DNA from: SXWH01 sp031374705 | Lineage (GTDB): Bacteria; Verrucomicrobiota; Verrucomicrobiia; Chthoniobacterales; Chthoniobacteraceae | Assembly (NCBI GenBank): GCA_031374705.1 | Contig: JANMGP010000060.1 | Location: 4,228 to 68,227 of the forward strand | Length of the DNA: 64,000 nt | Direction of reading: 5' to 3' | Shown: positions 44,335 through 54,306 of the stretch, in pieces | Layout: every line of letters begins with the position of its first letter | Numbering within the stretch: the first letter of the stretch is position 1 | Notes under the pieces: model-generated | What the model saw: the letters and a program-made list of their open reading frames with translations, nothing else | Told to the model about the DNA's origin: nothing | Databases searched by the model: none | Translations under genes and position numbers: made by a program

Positions 44335-46104
44335 CTACAGCCGCGAGATGAGCAGCTCGCGCTGGAAGATGAGTTCCTTTGGCAGACGGTCGTGGATTTT
44401 TAAAAGGAGTTCGTCCTGCCAGAGCAGTTCGCGCTGCCATTCGATGGGATCGAACTTGTTCAGCTCGTCCCATTGCTCGCGCGGGAAATCGAGGCCGCGC
44501 CAGTCGAATTCGCTGTAGCGTGGCATCCAGCCGACCTGGGTCTCGCGGGCCTTGCCGCGGCCACGGCAGCGATCGACAATCCATTTAAGAACGCGGAAGT
44601 TTTCGCCGAAGCCGGGCCAGAGGAAATTGCCGTCATAGCCTTTGCGGAACCAGTTCACATGGAAGATGCGCGGCGGGTCGGTGAGTTTGCGGCGGACTTG
44701 CAGCCAGTGGCCGAAGTAGTCGCCCATGTGGTAGCCGCAGAAGGGGAGCATCGCCATCGGATCCCGGCGGACCTGCCCGACCGTGCCCGCGGCGGCGGCG
44801 GTCATCTCACTTCCCATCGTCGCGCCGATATAGACGCCGTGAATCCAATTGAATGCCTGAAAGACGAGCGGCATCGTGGTCGCGCGCCGGCCGCCGAAAA
44901 TGATCGCGCTAATTTGCACGCCTTCCGAATCCTGCGACTCGGTGGCGAGCGATGGATTGTTCGTCATCGGCGCAGTGAAGCGGGAATTCGGATGCGCGGC
45001 CTTTTCCTTGGATGCGGGCGTCCACGGATTGCCCTGCCAGTCGATGGCTTCCGCCGGCGGCGGGCCGTCCTTGCCTTCCCACCAAACATCGCCGTCCGGC
45101 AGCAGTGCGACGTTGGTGTATATGGTGTCCCGCGCGATTGTGCGCATCGCGTTCGGGTTGGTGGCGAAGTTGGTGCCGGGCGCGACGCCGAAGTATCCGT
45201 TCTCGGGATTGATGGCGCGGAGCTTCCCGTCCGCATCCGCCCACATCCATGCGATGTCGTCGCCGATGGTCGTGATCTTCCATCCTTCGAATTCCTTCGG
45301 CGGAATCATCATGGCGAAGTTCGTTTTTCCACATGCGCTCGGGAACGCGGCGGCGATGTAGGTTTTCTCACCCTCAGGAGACTCGACGCATAAGATGAGC
45401 ATGTGCTCGGCGAGCCATCCCTGGTTTCTCCCAAGCCATGACCCGATGCGGAGCGCGAGGCATTTCTTCCCGAGGAGCACATTGCCGCCGTAGCCGCTGC
45501 CGACGCTGATGATGCTGTTGGTCTGCGGGAAGTGGCAGATGAAGCGGCGCTCGGGATTGCAATCGAGCACGCTGTGGACGCCGCGGTTAAAGTCGTCGCT
45601 CCCTCCGAGCTGTTGCCATGCAACCGTCCCCATCCGCGCCATGATGCGCATGTTGAGGACGACATAGATGCTGTCGGTGATCTCCACTCCGACTTTCGTG
45701 AGTGGCGAACCGGCCGGGCCCATGAGGTAGGGGACGACGTACATCGTGCGGCCCTTCATCGAGCCTTCGAGCAAGCCGTGCAGCTTCACCGTCATCTCGC
45801 GGGGATCGGCCCAGTTATTGGTCGGGCCCGCTTCGTCTTTTCCCGGCGTGCAGATGAAAGTGCACTGCTCCACACGGGCGACGTCGTTCGGATTCGAGCG
45901 GTGGTAATAGCATCCCGGCAGCTTGTGCTGGTTGAGCGGGATGAGGACTCCCGCCGCGACTGCTTCGCGGGTGAGCTGCTCTTTTTCCTCCTCGCTCCCG
46001 TCGCACCACACGACTCGATCCGGAGAACACAAATCCGCGTATTTTTCCACGAACTCCTGAACATGCCGATTGCGGGGCCCGCCTTTACCTTTACTGTTTT
46101 CCAT
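44335..46104 (-). CDS. pckG: Phosphoenolpyruvate carboxykinase (GTP)
   Basis: ATG 46104 (MENSKGKGGPRNRHVQEFVE) gives 589 residues, normal for the GTP type. Motifs: FPSACGKTNFAMMIPP (phosphate loop with the reactive cysteine), SVGSGYGGN, ITTIGDDIAWM and WFRKGYDGNFLWPGFGEN. It makes PEP from oxaloacetate with GTP in gluconeogenesis or the reverse. The open frame extends 50 codons upstream over the divergent rsmE leader and was not used. Monocistronic. Confidence 0.95.
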   Translation of the reverse strand: MENSKGKGGPRNRHVQEFVEKYADLCSPDRVVWCDGSEEEKEQLTREAVAAGVLIPLNQHKLPGCYYHRSNPNDVARVEQCTFICTPGKDEAGPTNNWADPREMTVKLHGLLEGSMKGRTMYVVPYLMGPAGSPLTKVGVEITDSIYVVLNMRIMARMGTVAWQQLGGSDDFNRGVHSVLDCNPERRFICHFPQTNSIISVGSGYGGNVLLGKKCLALRIGSWLGRNQGWLAEHMLILCVESPEGEKTYIAAAFPSACGKTNFAMMIPPKEFEGWKITTIGDDIAWMWADADGKLRAINPENGYFGVAPGTNFATNPNAMRTIARDTIYTNVALLPDGDVWWEGKDGPPPAEAIDWQGNPWTPASKEKAAHPNSRFTAPMTNNPSLATESQDSEGVQISAIIFGGRRATTMPLVFQAFNWIHGVYIGATMGSEMTAAAAGTVGQVRRDPMAMLPFCGYHMGDYFGHWLQVRRKLTDPPRIFHVNWFRKGYDGNFLWPGFGENFRVLKWIVDRCRGRGKARETQVGWMPRYSEFDWRGLDFPREQWDELNKFDPIEWQRELLWQDELLLKIHDRLPKELIFQRELLISRL

Positions 46105-46223
46105 TGCCTGACATTGGCGTGCGGTTTCGCAAACGGCAACTGGTGGATTGCTCAAAAATGCGCGTATTTTGTCCCGTGCATCGGTCTTTGACGTCTGCGC
46201 TTTCGTTCGCTTTCCTTGCGGGC

Positions 46224-46961
46224 ATGCCACGTTTTTACATTCCGCCATTTGCATGGAATCCCGATCGTCTTGCGCTCGACAGTGCCGAGGCCCACCACGC
46301 GGTGGATGTGTTGCGCATGAAAGCCGGGGACCGGGCGACGGTATTTAATGGCGAGGGGACGGAGGCCGAGGTGGAGGTCGTCAAGGCCGGTCGCCAGGGC
46401 GTGGAATTGAGAAGGCTTTCATTGCATAAAACGCCGCCGCTTGCCTGCCGGATCACGCTCGGACAGGCGATTCCGAAAGGGAAGAACATGGAGTTGATCA
46501 TCGAAAAAGCGACAGAACTTGGTGTGGCGGAAATCGTCCCGATCCTGAGCGAGCGCACGGTGGTGCGGGGTACTGAGGCGGAGCATGAACGCAAGCAGCA
46601 TAAGTGGCAGCGAGTGGTCGTGGAGGCTTGCAAACAATGCGGCCAGAACTGGATGCCGAGGGTTCATCCGGCCCGCTCGCCGAAGGCTTTTTTTGAGGGC
46701 GGTGCGAAGTATGACCTCATGCTGATTGCATCGCTCCAGACTGATGCGCGCCCGCTGAAAGAGCGGCTCTCAGAATTTGGCCAGGGCTCGCGTCCCAAAA
46801 GCGTGTTGATTTTAGTGGGCCCGGAAGGGGACTTTACGCCCGCGGAGATGTCGCTCGCGAAGAGCCAGGGTTGCCGGGCGTTAACGCTCGGCCCGATCAT
46901 TCTGCGCACGGAGACGGCGGCCCTCTATTGCTTGAGCGTCTTGAATCACGAGTTGCAGTAG
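46224..46961 (+). CDS. rsmE: 16S rRNA m3U1498 methyltransferase
   Basis: ATG 46224 (MPRFYIPPFAWNPDRLALDS) gives 245 residues. Family marks: EAHHAVDVLRMKAGD, LGQAIPKGKNMELIIEKATE, LGVAEIVPILSERTVV and the SPOUT knot VLILVGPEGDFTPAEMSLAK with LGPIILRTETA. It methylates N3 of U1498 in 16S rRNA. Divergent from pckG and convergent with the PEP-CTERM gene, from which a strong hairpin separates it. Confidence 0.93.
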   Translation: MPRFYIPPFAWNPDRLALDSAEAHHAVDVLRMKAGDRATVFNGEGTEAEVEVVKAGRQGVELRRLSLHKTPPLACRITLGQAIPKGKNMELIIEKATELGVAEIVPILSERTVVRGTEAEHERKQHKWQRVVVEACKQCGQNWMPRVHPARSPKAFFEGGAKYDLMLIASLQTDARPLKERLSEFGQGSRPKSVLILVGPEGDFTPAEMSLAKSQGCRALTLGPIILRTETAALYCLSVLNHELQ

Positions 46962-46970
46962 GAAAACAAG

Positions 46971-47000
46971 CCGGCCTCCGACGAGAGCGCCGGAGGCCGG
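46971..47000. terminator. Bidirectional intrinsic terminator between convergent genes
   Basis: A perfect 10-bp stem CCGGCCTCCG / CGGAGGCCGG has a 10-nt loop. On the minus strand it is followed by CTTGTTTTC; on the plus strand by GAATAA. It separates rsmE from the PEP-CTERM gene. Confidence 0.8.
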
Positions 47001-47026
47001 GAATAATCCGGGTTGGACTTTGTTTT

Positions 47027-50000
47027 CTACGAGTTGCGGCGGCGGCGTTGCATTCCGAGCAGCATTCCGATTCCGCCGAGCAACATGGTGATTGCACCGG
47101 GCTCCGGGACTGCGGCGAGGACGACGTCGTTGCCGTCGCCGCCGACGTAGGTGATGGTGTAGTCCTGTCCGGCTCCTGAGAAAACGTGGGCACCTTCGGC
47201 GAGGCCTGCAAATGTGCCGGTCACGGCGTCTGCGTTTCCGTCATTCAGGATGATGGTGAAGAGGTCGCCCGAACCAAGGTAGCTTCCGGAGAGCGCGAGA
47301 TTGCTGCTGCCGAGGCTCACTGACCCGGTGACGTTGAGCTGATCGTAGCCGGTGCCCACTCCGGTACCGTCCACTTCGATGTTCAGCGATGTGCCGCTGT
47401 TCATCGTGAACGCTCCCGTGCTGAGGATGCCTGGGCTGGAGCCGGGATTGACGCTCGCACCGTTTAGCAGGGTTGTCGCTCCGACGCTGCCGTTCCCGCC
47501 GAGGACTGCCGACGGGCCATCCACCGTTACAGCACCCGTAAGGCTTCCGCTGACTCGCAGGACGCCGTCATTGATGAGAGTGGCGCCGGTGTAGGTGTTG
47601 ATTCCAGCCAGTTCCATCGTGCCGGGGCCGGCCTTTGTAAGGCCGCCCGCTGCACTTCCGAAGTCTCCTGATTGGTCCTTGAGTGGTGCGGTAACGAGCA
47701 AGTCCACTCCAGCAGTCGCGTCCGCCACGGTGAATACCGTGTTGGCATTGAGGTGGTCTGCTTTTCCGTTCGTGCTGGAAATAATGGATTGGGCGCTTCC
47801 GATGACGGACACGTTGTCACGGAACTGAAAGCCTTCAAGCACGCCGGGGCCATCGGTTGAGGCTTGGGTGAGTGTGCCGCCATTGAGGGTGAGGGCGCCG
47901 ATAACGTTGTAACGCGTCGATGCCACAGTGCCGCCGTTGATTACGGTCGCGGGGAGATTGCTGTTTCCTACACCGTTTCCGAAGACGTTGTTGATCGTAA
48001 GGCTGAGCGTGCCTGGGCCGTTGACCGTCACAGTGCGCCCGGCGATTGTCGGGTTTCCCAGAGCGGTGCTAGTCGCAGCGCCGCTGGCGACGAGCGTGCC
48101 GTTGTTTACTGTGACGTTGCCGGTGTATGTGTTGGCAGGTCCGGCAAATGTCTGGGTATTCGTGCCGTTCTTCACGACGGCAATATTGCCGGTGATGTTA
48201 CCACCTGTGATGCCCGTGCTCGCTCCATAGTTGTAATTTGTGGAGCTGTTCAGTGTGAGTGTGGCCATTGTGGCGCTGCTGTTGCCCACGGCACGCGAGC
48301 TGTTCGCTGTGCCAGCGATCCATGTAAGACCGTTCACTTCCTGGTTAAACCCGTTCATCTCGAGCAGCGAGTTGGCCGCATCGGATGCCTGGCCGATGCT
48401 CAGGACGGCCCCGATCGCCAGCGCGTCATTTATCCCGAGTCTGACGACACCTGAGCTGAGGATTCCGGTGAACGCCCAGACGTTGCCGGTTGAATTAATC
48501 GTCCACGGGGCGGCATCGGTATGGGAGACATTTGCGCCGGGAAGGTTAATCGTCCCGTTTAAAATACCCGTGCCTGTGCCGCGCAGGAACAAAACGGAAG
48601 ATACCGAGTTGAACCCGCCTGCGCCGGCGGTGATAGAGCCGTTCACGGTGAGCGTACTGGCAGCGGCAGGGACGAACTGCACAATCGCGGTGCCCGCCGC
48701 CGTAATCGGCCCATCGACAGAAGCAACCCCTGTGCTCGTCACCTGCGTGCGAAGGCTGAGCGCTCCATTGAGGAACGATGTCATGTTAATTGTCGTCGCT
48801 GCTGGAATTGACACGCCGTTCACGCTCAACGTCGTGGTGTTACCCGTGGCACCGGCCGCCGGATAGTTCAGAGTGATGGAAGACGCATTCGGGACAGCGG
48901 CCTGCGACGAAAAACTGAGGGTCGTCAGGCCTGTGCTGAAGGCATCGACCGTGATGGGTCCCGTGAAGCCCGAGTTGCTCGCGCCTGTGACTGCAAATGT
49001 TCCGCCGCCGCCGAAGGTACTGCTGAGCGCGAGGGCTCCAGCACCGCTCAGATTCCCGGACACCGTGAGTGTGGCAGCAGTGCCGCTGTTGTGCGAAATG
49101 GCTCCGCCGCCCGTGCCTATTGAAATCGCGCGATTGACTCCAAAATCGAGCGCCGCCGTGCCCGTGTAGGCGAGCCGCCCGCCGCCGCTGAGCGCGATGG
49201 TGTTTGTGGCAGATGCATTGCCGAGGTTCGTGGTCACGCCGAAGTTCAGCGTGCCTCCCGTGACAGAGGTCTGCCCGCTAAAGGTGTTTACTCCCGAGAG
49301 GGTCAGCGTTCCAGGGCCGGCCTTCGTCAATCCAGTGGCGGTGGTTCCGTCGGAAATGATACCGCCAAGTGTCAGGACGCCTGCATTGGTCGTGATGGTG
49401 CGGCTCGTTCCGGCTGCCGTACCGAGGCTGATAGCACCAGTTCCGAGGCTGAGGTTCTGCGTGCCGGCGAATGTGAAGTCGCCGTTGATCGTCGTGGTCT
49501 TGGCGTTCGCCATTGCGAGGCCCGTGACCGAGCTATCCAACGTGCCGCCGGATATCACGAATGCTCCGGCGACAGCGCCCAGGGCAGTGTTGCTGCCGAG
49601 AATCAATGTGCCACCGTTGAGATTCAATCCGCCCGTCGCGGTGTTTGCACCGGAAAGAACGAGCGTGCCGGCGTCGAGAGTCACGCCGCCTGAGGAGCTG
49701 TTCGTGCCGGAGAGAACGAGAGTGCCATTGCCGGCTTTGGTCAGCCTGCCCGTCCCGCTGATTGATCCGCTTACGGTGAGGCTGTTTGCCGACGAGTTTG
49801 TCCATGTCTGGTCAGCTCCCAAGCCGACGTTTGCCGCGATTGTGCTTGCCGGGACGCTGGCATTGACGGTGACGCCGCCCGTCCCGATCGTCAGCGTTCG
49901 TCCGTCGGCATTCAGGCCGAGGCCATTCACGGTGTCCGCGATGGTCAGGCTTCTGATGCTCATGTGCGAGCCGAGAATCGTGCTGGTGGGAGCAGTGGTG

Positions 50001-52228
50001 ATGGTGGAATCCGAAATCGTCACGTCTGTTCCGGCACCGGGGACCAATGATTGGTTCGACCCGCCGACTGCCGCGACCCAGTTGCTTTGAGCGCTTCCGT
50101 CCGATGCCGACCAAATGTTTACTGCCCCGGTCAGCCCGCCCCGCCAGAACGCGCCGGTGAGTGGTGTCGCAGCTGTAGCGGTGATGCTGATTGCAGTGGG
50201 CGACTTGGTGAGGCCGCTCACGGTGAAATCGGTGGCATTATAAACTTTGCCGAGCGTGTACGTGCCGTTGTCGAGTCCGCTTGCCGCTGTGAACAAGTCG
50301 TTCGAACCGGCCGTCACTCCCACACCGGAGATTCCGTAAACATTGACCGTCACCGGCCCGGTAACCACCGCCGCACTCGCGCTGCTGGTGGCCGACTGGC
50401 TTGCCGTGCCTCCCAATGCGCCGCCGATGGTCGCACCGTCCTCCATATTGAGGACCCCTGTGCCGAGGTTGAGCGCGCCAGCCGCGGTCGGCTGGTAGCC
50501 AAATGTCGCGCCATTTGCCACGGTCAGTCCGCTGTTGGTCCCCAACGCGGACGGGCCCGCCGCGAGCAATGTGCCCGCTGTGACAGTGGTGCCCGCAGTG
50601 AAGGTGTTCGCTCCCGAAAGCGTGAGGCTGCCTCCATTAACCACGAGAGCCACAGTCTGAGTCCCGCCGCTCACTGCGTTCTGGATGACGCCCGAGTAGA
50701 TCGACGTGCCGGTCGTAGTGAGGACCGACGGCGTAGTCGTAGAGCTGTTGCCCACGGTTCCTGCGCTTCCGCCCTTGGTTAATCCGGCGAGGCTCTGATT
50801 AAAGCCGTTGAGGTCGAGAGTCGCTGCGGCCGAACCGCCGAGCGTCACGATCGCTGCAGTCGAGATACCGTTCGTAGCGCCGGACTGTGCGGTGCCGGTG
50901 ACTGTGAGTGAATTATAGCCCGTGCCGCCTCCATTGTAGCGGACGAAACCGTCGCGCTGACTGAGTGGCACAGTCGAGGAGATCGCACCGTTGAGCACGA
51001 GTGCATTTGTGAGCACCGTACCGCCTACGAAATGACCGCCCGCACTCGGACTGCCGGTAATAGAGAGAGCTCCGTTGATGGTGCTGATCCCGGTGCCTGT
51101 CTGCTGGAGGACACCGACGCCCGCTGCACTGGTCGTATTTCCAAAGCTGATCGGGTTGTCGATCGTCACGCCGCCCGTGACGAGAATCCGGGCTGATGCA
51201 GCCGATCCGGAAAGAATAGAAATGGGGCCACTGCCGGCGGCGGTGTTGTGGCTGAGCTGAAGAATGCCGTTGGTGATGATGGTTCCACCCGAGTAAGTAT
51301 TCGCACCGCCGAGCGTGATCGTTCCCGTTCCGCGCTTGCTCAAGACGAACCCGCCGGAGATGACTCCGTTCACCGTGCCGGTGCCGTTGCCGCCGATCGC
51401 AGCGTCGGCATTCATGGCGACATTGCCCGTTACGACAGCCCCGCCTTCAAGACGAAGTGCGCCCAATGGCTGACCCGCGGTAGTCTCCAACCAACCGTTA
51501 CCGGCGATGTTGAAAGCGTAGTTAATATTCGACAGGGCAGTGCTCGCAAAAACCTGGCCGCCATTTTGAATCGTCACCGCACTGCCCGCTGCACCGAGCG
51601 CCGTATTGTTTGTCGTGATGTTTACCCGCACGTCGGAAATCGTCGTGCCGCCGTTGTAGGTGTTATTGCCATTGACTAGGAATTGTCCGTTGAGTGCTAC
51701 TGCGGCGTTGGCCGTCCCGTTCGTATCATTATTGAAGGTTACGGTCTTTCCGGCACCGGAAATGACACCGCTGACGGTTTGGACAAATGCGACATTCGAG
51801 CGAAAGACAGCGTTGTCCACGAGGGTGAGCGGTGCGCTGATCGTGTTGGCCACGCCCGCGGTGAAATCAACCGTGGCATCGTTTGTTCCGGTACCGTCCA
51901 GATTGAGCACTGCGCCGCCCGAAGCTGCGAGCGTGTAGGAGAACAAGGTTGCCGTCGGATCACCGATATTCAAGTCGCCGACGGTCCGGCTGGTCGTATC
52001 GATTGTGATGATGCGGGCAGCCGTAATGTTGAATTGCAGATTTACAACATCGCCCGCCGTGATGCCCGGCACCGCCGCTGGATTCCAGGGCCCTGTGCTC
52101 CAGTTCCCGGCGGCATCCACATTCCAAGAGCCATTCGCGGCGCTCGATGATGATGGTGCCATAATCGCGGCTGCGGCGAGTGCTGCGATGCTGGAAGTAA
52201 GAATGCGTGTTGGTTTGCGGGTTGTCAT
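47027..52228 (-). CDS. Secreted autotransporter-associated beta-strand repeat protein with PEP-CTERM anchor
   Basis: ATG 52228 (MTTRKPTRILTSSIAALAAA) gives 1733 residues with a signal peptide ending near PSSSSAA. The body is a long beta-helix-type repeat with many PATR-like units: GANTYSGGTIITNGILQLS, SGANTFTAGTTVTAGTLLA, SGVNTFSGQTSVTGGTLNFG and NTYTGATLINDGVLRVSG. The C-terminus VPEPGAITMLLGGIGMLLG followed by RRRRNS is the PEP-CTERM sorting signal handled by an exosortase. It is likely an exported matrix or sheath protein. An open frame of 27 more codons upstream of the ATG is not used. No exosortase gene lies in the window. Confidence 0.92.
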   Translation of the reverse strand: MTTRKPTRILTSSIAALAAAAIMAPSSSSAANGSWNVDAAGNWSTGPWNPAAVPGITAGDVVNLQFNITAARIITIDTTSRTVGDLNIGDPTATLFSYTLAASGGAVLNLDGTGTNDATVDFTAGVANTISAPLTLVDNAVFRSNVAFVQTVSGVISGAGKTVTFNNDTNGTANAAVALNGQFLVNGNNTYNGGTTISDVRVNITTNNTALGAAGSAVTIQNGGQVFASTALSNINYAFNIAGNGWLETTAGQPLGALRLEGGAVVTGNVAMNADAAIGGNGTGTVNGVISGGFVLSKRGTGTITLGGANTYSGGTIITNGILQLSHNTAAGSGPISILSGSAASARILVTGGVTIDNPISFGNTTSAAGVGVLQQTGTGISTINGALSITGSPSAGGHFVGGTVLTNALVLNGAISSTVPLSQRDGFVRYNGGGTGYNSLTVTGTAQSGATNGISTAAIVTLGGSAAATLDLNGFNQSLAGLTKGGSAGTVGNSSTTTPSVLTTTGTSIYSGVIQNAVSGGTQTVALVVNGGSLTLSGANTFTAGTTVTAGTLLAAGPSALGTNSGLTVANGATFGYQPTAAGALNLGTGVLNMEDGATIGGALGGTASQSATSSASAAVVTGPVTVNVYGISGVGVTAGSNDLFTAASGLDNGTYTLGKVYNATDFTVSGLTKSPTAISITATAATPLTGAFWRGGLTGAVNIWSASDGSAQSNWVAAVGGSNQSLVPGAGTDVTISDSTITTAPTSTILGSHMSIRSLTIADTVNGLGLNADGRTLTIGTGGVTVNASVPASTIAANVGLGADQTWTNSSANSLTVSGSISGTGRLTKAGNGTLVLSGTNSSSGGVTLDAGTLVLSGANTATGGLNLNGGTLILGSNTALGAVAGAFVISGGTLDSSVTGLAMANAKTTTINGDFTFAGTQNLSLGTGAISLGTAAGTSRTITTNAGVLTLGGIISDGTTATGLTKAGPGTLTLSGVNTFSGQTSVTGGTLNFGVTTNLGNASATNTIALSGGGRLAYTGTAALDFGVNRAISIGTGGGAISHNSGTAATLTVSGNLSGAGALALSSTFGGGGTFAVTGASNSGFTGPITVDAFSTGLTTLSFSSQAAVPNASSITLNYPAAGATGNTTTLSVNGVSIPAATTINMTSFLNGALSLRTQVTSTGVASVDGPITAAGTAIVQFVPAAASTLTVNGSITAGAGGFNSVSSVLFLRGTGTGILNGTINLPGANVSHTDAAPWTINSTGNVWAFTGILSSGVVRLGINDALAIGAVLSIGQASDAANSLLEMNGFNQEVNGLTWIAGTANSSRAVGNSSATMATLTLNSSTNYNYGASTGITGGNITGNIAVVKNGTNTQTFAGPANTYTGNVTVNNGTLVASGAATSTALGNPTIAGRTVTVNGPGTLSLTINNVFGNGVGNSNLPATVINGGTVASTRYNVIGALTLNGGTLTQASTDGPGVLEGFQFRDNVSVIGSAQSIISSTNGKADHLNANTVFTVADATAGVDLLVTAPLKDQSGDFGSAAGGLTKAGPGTMELAGINTYTGATLINDGVLRVSGSLTGAVTVDGPSAVLGGNGSVGATTLLNGASVNPGSSPGILSTGAFTMNSGTSLNIEVDGTGVGTGYDQLNVTGSVSLGSSNLALSGSYLGSGDLFTIILNDGNADAVTGTFAGLAEGAHVFSGAGQDYTITYVGGDGNDVVLAAVPEPGAITMLLGGIGMLLGMQRRRRNS

Positions 52229-52393
52229 GGTGGTGGATATCGCGATCGGTTGAAGTTTGTTGTGCGGGGAAGGAACTCGGGACGGTAAAAGATTTTTCAT
52301 CCGTGACAAGCGGTGATTTCCTGTTTTTGCACGAGGGTGTTACAGCTTACTGAGGACTTGGCATCAGATCCAGTCTGGCACAGATTGGGAGTC

Positions 52394-53704
52394 ATGCATG
52401 TCCGCTTTACCGAGCACCCGTTTCTCCTAGCCGTGGACCCTGCGGCATTTTGGAGCTGGGTTGCGCGTCAACGATGGTTCGGCGGCAAGGCCCGGACGGT
52501 CCTGGATTGGACGGTTTGCGATACCTTGGAAGTCGGGGCGGGTCTGCTCATTGCGCTGGAGATTACGTACGCGGACGGCGGAGAGGTTTATACGGTGCCG
52601 GTCCAGTGGTCCGTGGATGCCCCGGAGGAGGCGATCGTGGTGGAAAAAGACGGACGGAAACTATGCGACGCCACCGCCCTTCCGGAGTTCCGGGAATGGC
52701 TGTTTCGGATGCTTCAACCGCGGGCTGCGGCGCTGCGCCTTTTTCCCGATGGAAACGTGCCTGTTTCCCGGGTCCTCCAGGCCGAGCAGAGCAACTCGTC
52801 CATCATCTACGGAGATAAACTGTTTCTTAAATTCTATCGGCGCCTTGTCACGGGGGAAAATCCCGATGCGGAATTGACGCGGTATCTTTCCGAAGTTGCG
52901 CATTTTCCGCATGTTCCGGCATTTGGCGGAGTGGTCACATGGAACGGCGCTTCGGTCGCACTCGCCACGGAGATGACACCCAACGAAGGCGACGCGTGGC
53001 CGCTCGCGCTCGCGGCAGCGCGGGAGTATTTTGCGACCGGGAGCATGGGAAACTGGCTGGAGCGCGCGGCGCTTCTCGGTCGGCGAACGGGGGAGATGCA
53101 CGCGGCACTGGCTGCGGCGACGGAGGCGGATTTTGCTCCGGAGCCATTTTCGGAAGCGGATTTGGAGGCACTTCGCGCGGAAATCGCGCGGCTGGAAGTC
53201 TCAAACCGCGAGATATTGCAAGGTCGTGTTGATTCGCTCCCGGCGGCGTCCGGGGGGCTGGCGAGAAGCTATCTCGCGGGAAGCGCTGCCCCGCTGACGG
53301 TGGATATTCCATCAGGTGCCGTGAAGACGCGTACGCATGGCGATTACCATCTCGGACAGGTGCTCTGGACGGGTGCGGATTTCGTCATCATCGACTTCGA
53401 GGGCGAGCCGTCGCGTTCGCTTGCCGAACGGCGGGCAAAGCGCTCGCCACTCCGCGATGTGGCCGGGATGCTGCGCTCGTTTCACTATGCCGCATACGCG
53501 GCGGAAGGAGGCACATCGGCGGAAGAATGGGCGTCTGCTTCCCAGGGAGCTTTTCTCGCCGCTTGGAAACAAGCGGCTCCGGGGCTGGTCGCAGGTCTCG
53601 GATTGCTCCCGCTTTTTATCCGGGAAAAGGCGCTCTACGAATTGGCCTACGAGCTAAACAACCGTCCCGATTGGGTGCGCATCCCGCTTCAGGCGCTCGC
53701 GTGA
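52394..53704 (+). CDS. Maltokinase-like protein
   Basis: ATG 52394 (MHVRFTEHPFLLAVDPAAFW) follows GGGAG and gives 436 residues. Maltokinase marks are ARQRWFGGKAR, AEQSNSSIIYGDKLFLKFYR, THGDYHLGQVLW and FVIIDFEGEPSRSLAERRAK with SPLRDVAGMLRSFHY. The kinase-like fold uses GDYHLGQ Asp and IDFEG as catalytic parts. It phosphorylates maltose to maltose-1-phosphate in the GlgE alpha-glucan pathway. In many genomes it is fused to trehalose synthase, but here it stands alone. GlgE and TreS are not in the window. Confidence 0.88.
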   Translation: MHVRFTEHPFLLAVDPAAFWSWVARQRWFGGKARTVLDWTVCDTLEVGAGLLIALEITYADGGEVYTVPVQWSVDAPEEAIVVEKDGRKLCDATALPEFREWLFRMLQPRAAALRLFPDGNVPVSRVLQAEQSNSSIIYGDKLFLKFYRRLVTGENPDAELTRYLSEVAHFPHVPAFGGVVTWNGASVALATEMTPNEGDAWPLALAAAREYFATGSMGNWLERAALLGRRTGEMHAALAAATEADFAPEPFSEADLEALRAEIARLEVSNREILQGRVDSLPAASGGLARSYLAGSAAPLTVDIPSGAVKTRTHGDYHLGQVLWTGADFVIIDFEGEPSRSLAERRAKRSPLRDVAGMLRSFHYAAYAAEGGTSAEEWASASQGAFLAAWKQAAPGLVAGLGLLPLFIREKALYELAYELNNRPDWVRIPLQALA

Positions 53705-54271
53705 CTACGCGAAGATGACCGTATCGACCGCGATGTCGTGTGGTTCGCAAGGAATTGCATCCACGAGCTGCTCCGAGAAGCAGACGCCGACCTTTGCCGC
53801 GGTCGGCGGGAGCAGCGCCAGCAGGCGATCATAGAAGCCGCCGCCACGTCCGCAGCGCTGGCCGGAGCGGGTAAATGCGACGCCGGGGACGAGGATGAGG
53901 TCCACGGAATCCGGCGCGACGAGAAACTCCGGCACGGCACGCGGCTCGCGAATATCCCAGCGCGCGGGCTGGAGCTCATAAAGGGATTCCACAGAATAAA
54001 GTGCAACCGACTCGGATTCGATCCTCGGATAAGCAAACCGCCGTCCTGCGGCGTGCTGCCAAAGGAGTTCGACGTCAGGCTCGCGCGGCTGCGGGGCGAA
54101 AAGCGCGACGGTGCGCGCCTCGTGCCACGCCGGGAGTTGCACGATGGCTTGGCAGATACGCGCACTCTTTTCGCCGCGGATATCCGGCGGTAGCGGGAGG
54201 ATGGCGCGCATTTGCTTGCGGAGATCTTGTTTGGTCAACGGATGCGAGGCGTTTCGGTTATCCGGCGGCAT
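53705..54271 (-). CDS. fthC: 5-formyltetrahydrofolate cyclo-ligase
   Basis: ATG 54271 (MPPDNRNASHPLTKQDLRKQ) gives 188 residues, usual for the family. LTKQDLRKQMRAIL, VALFAPQPREPDVELLWQHA, LILVPGVAFTRSGQRCGRGGG and FYDRLLA match. It uses ATP to return 5-formyl-THF to methenyl-THF. A 26-codon upward extension would overlap the neighbouring lipoprotein gene and is rejected. It meets the maltokinase stop directly, with no space for a terminator. Confidence 0.92.
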   Translation of the reverse strand: MPPDNRNASHPLTKQDLRKQMRAILPLPPDIRGEKSARICQAIVQLPAWHEARTVALFAPQPREPDVELLWQHAAGRRFAYPRIESESVALYSVESLYELQPARWDIREPRAVPEFLVAPDSVDLILVPGVAFTRSGQRCGRGGGFYDRLLALLPPTAAKVGVCFSEQLVDAIPCEPHDIAVDTVIFA

Positions 54272-54306
54272 TCTGGAAATCGCACGCTTTGCGCCATTGT
54301 GCGCCG

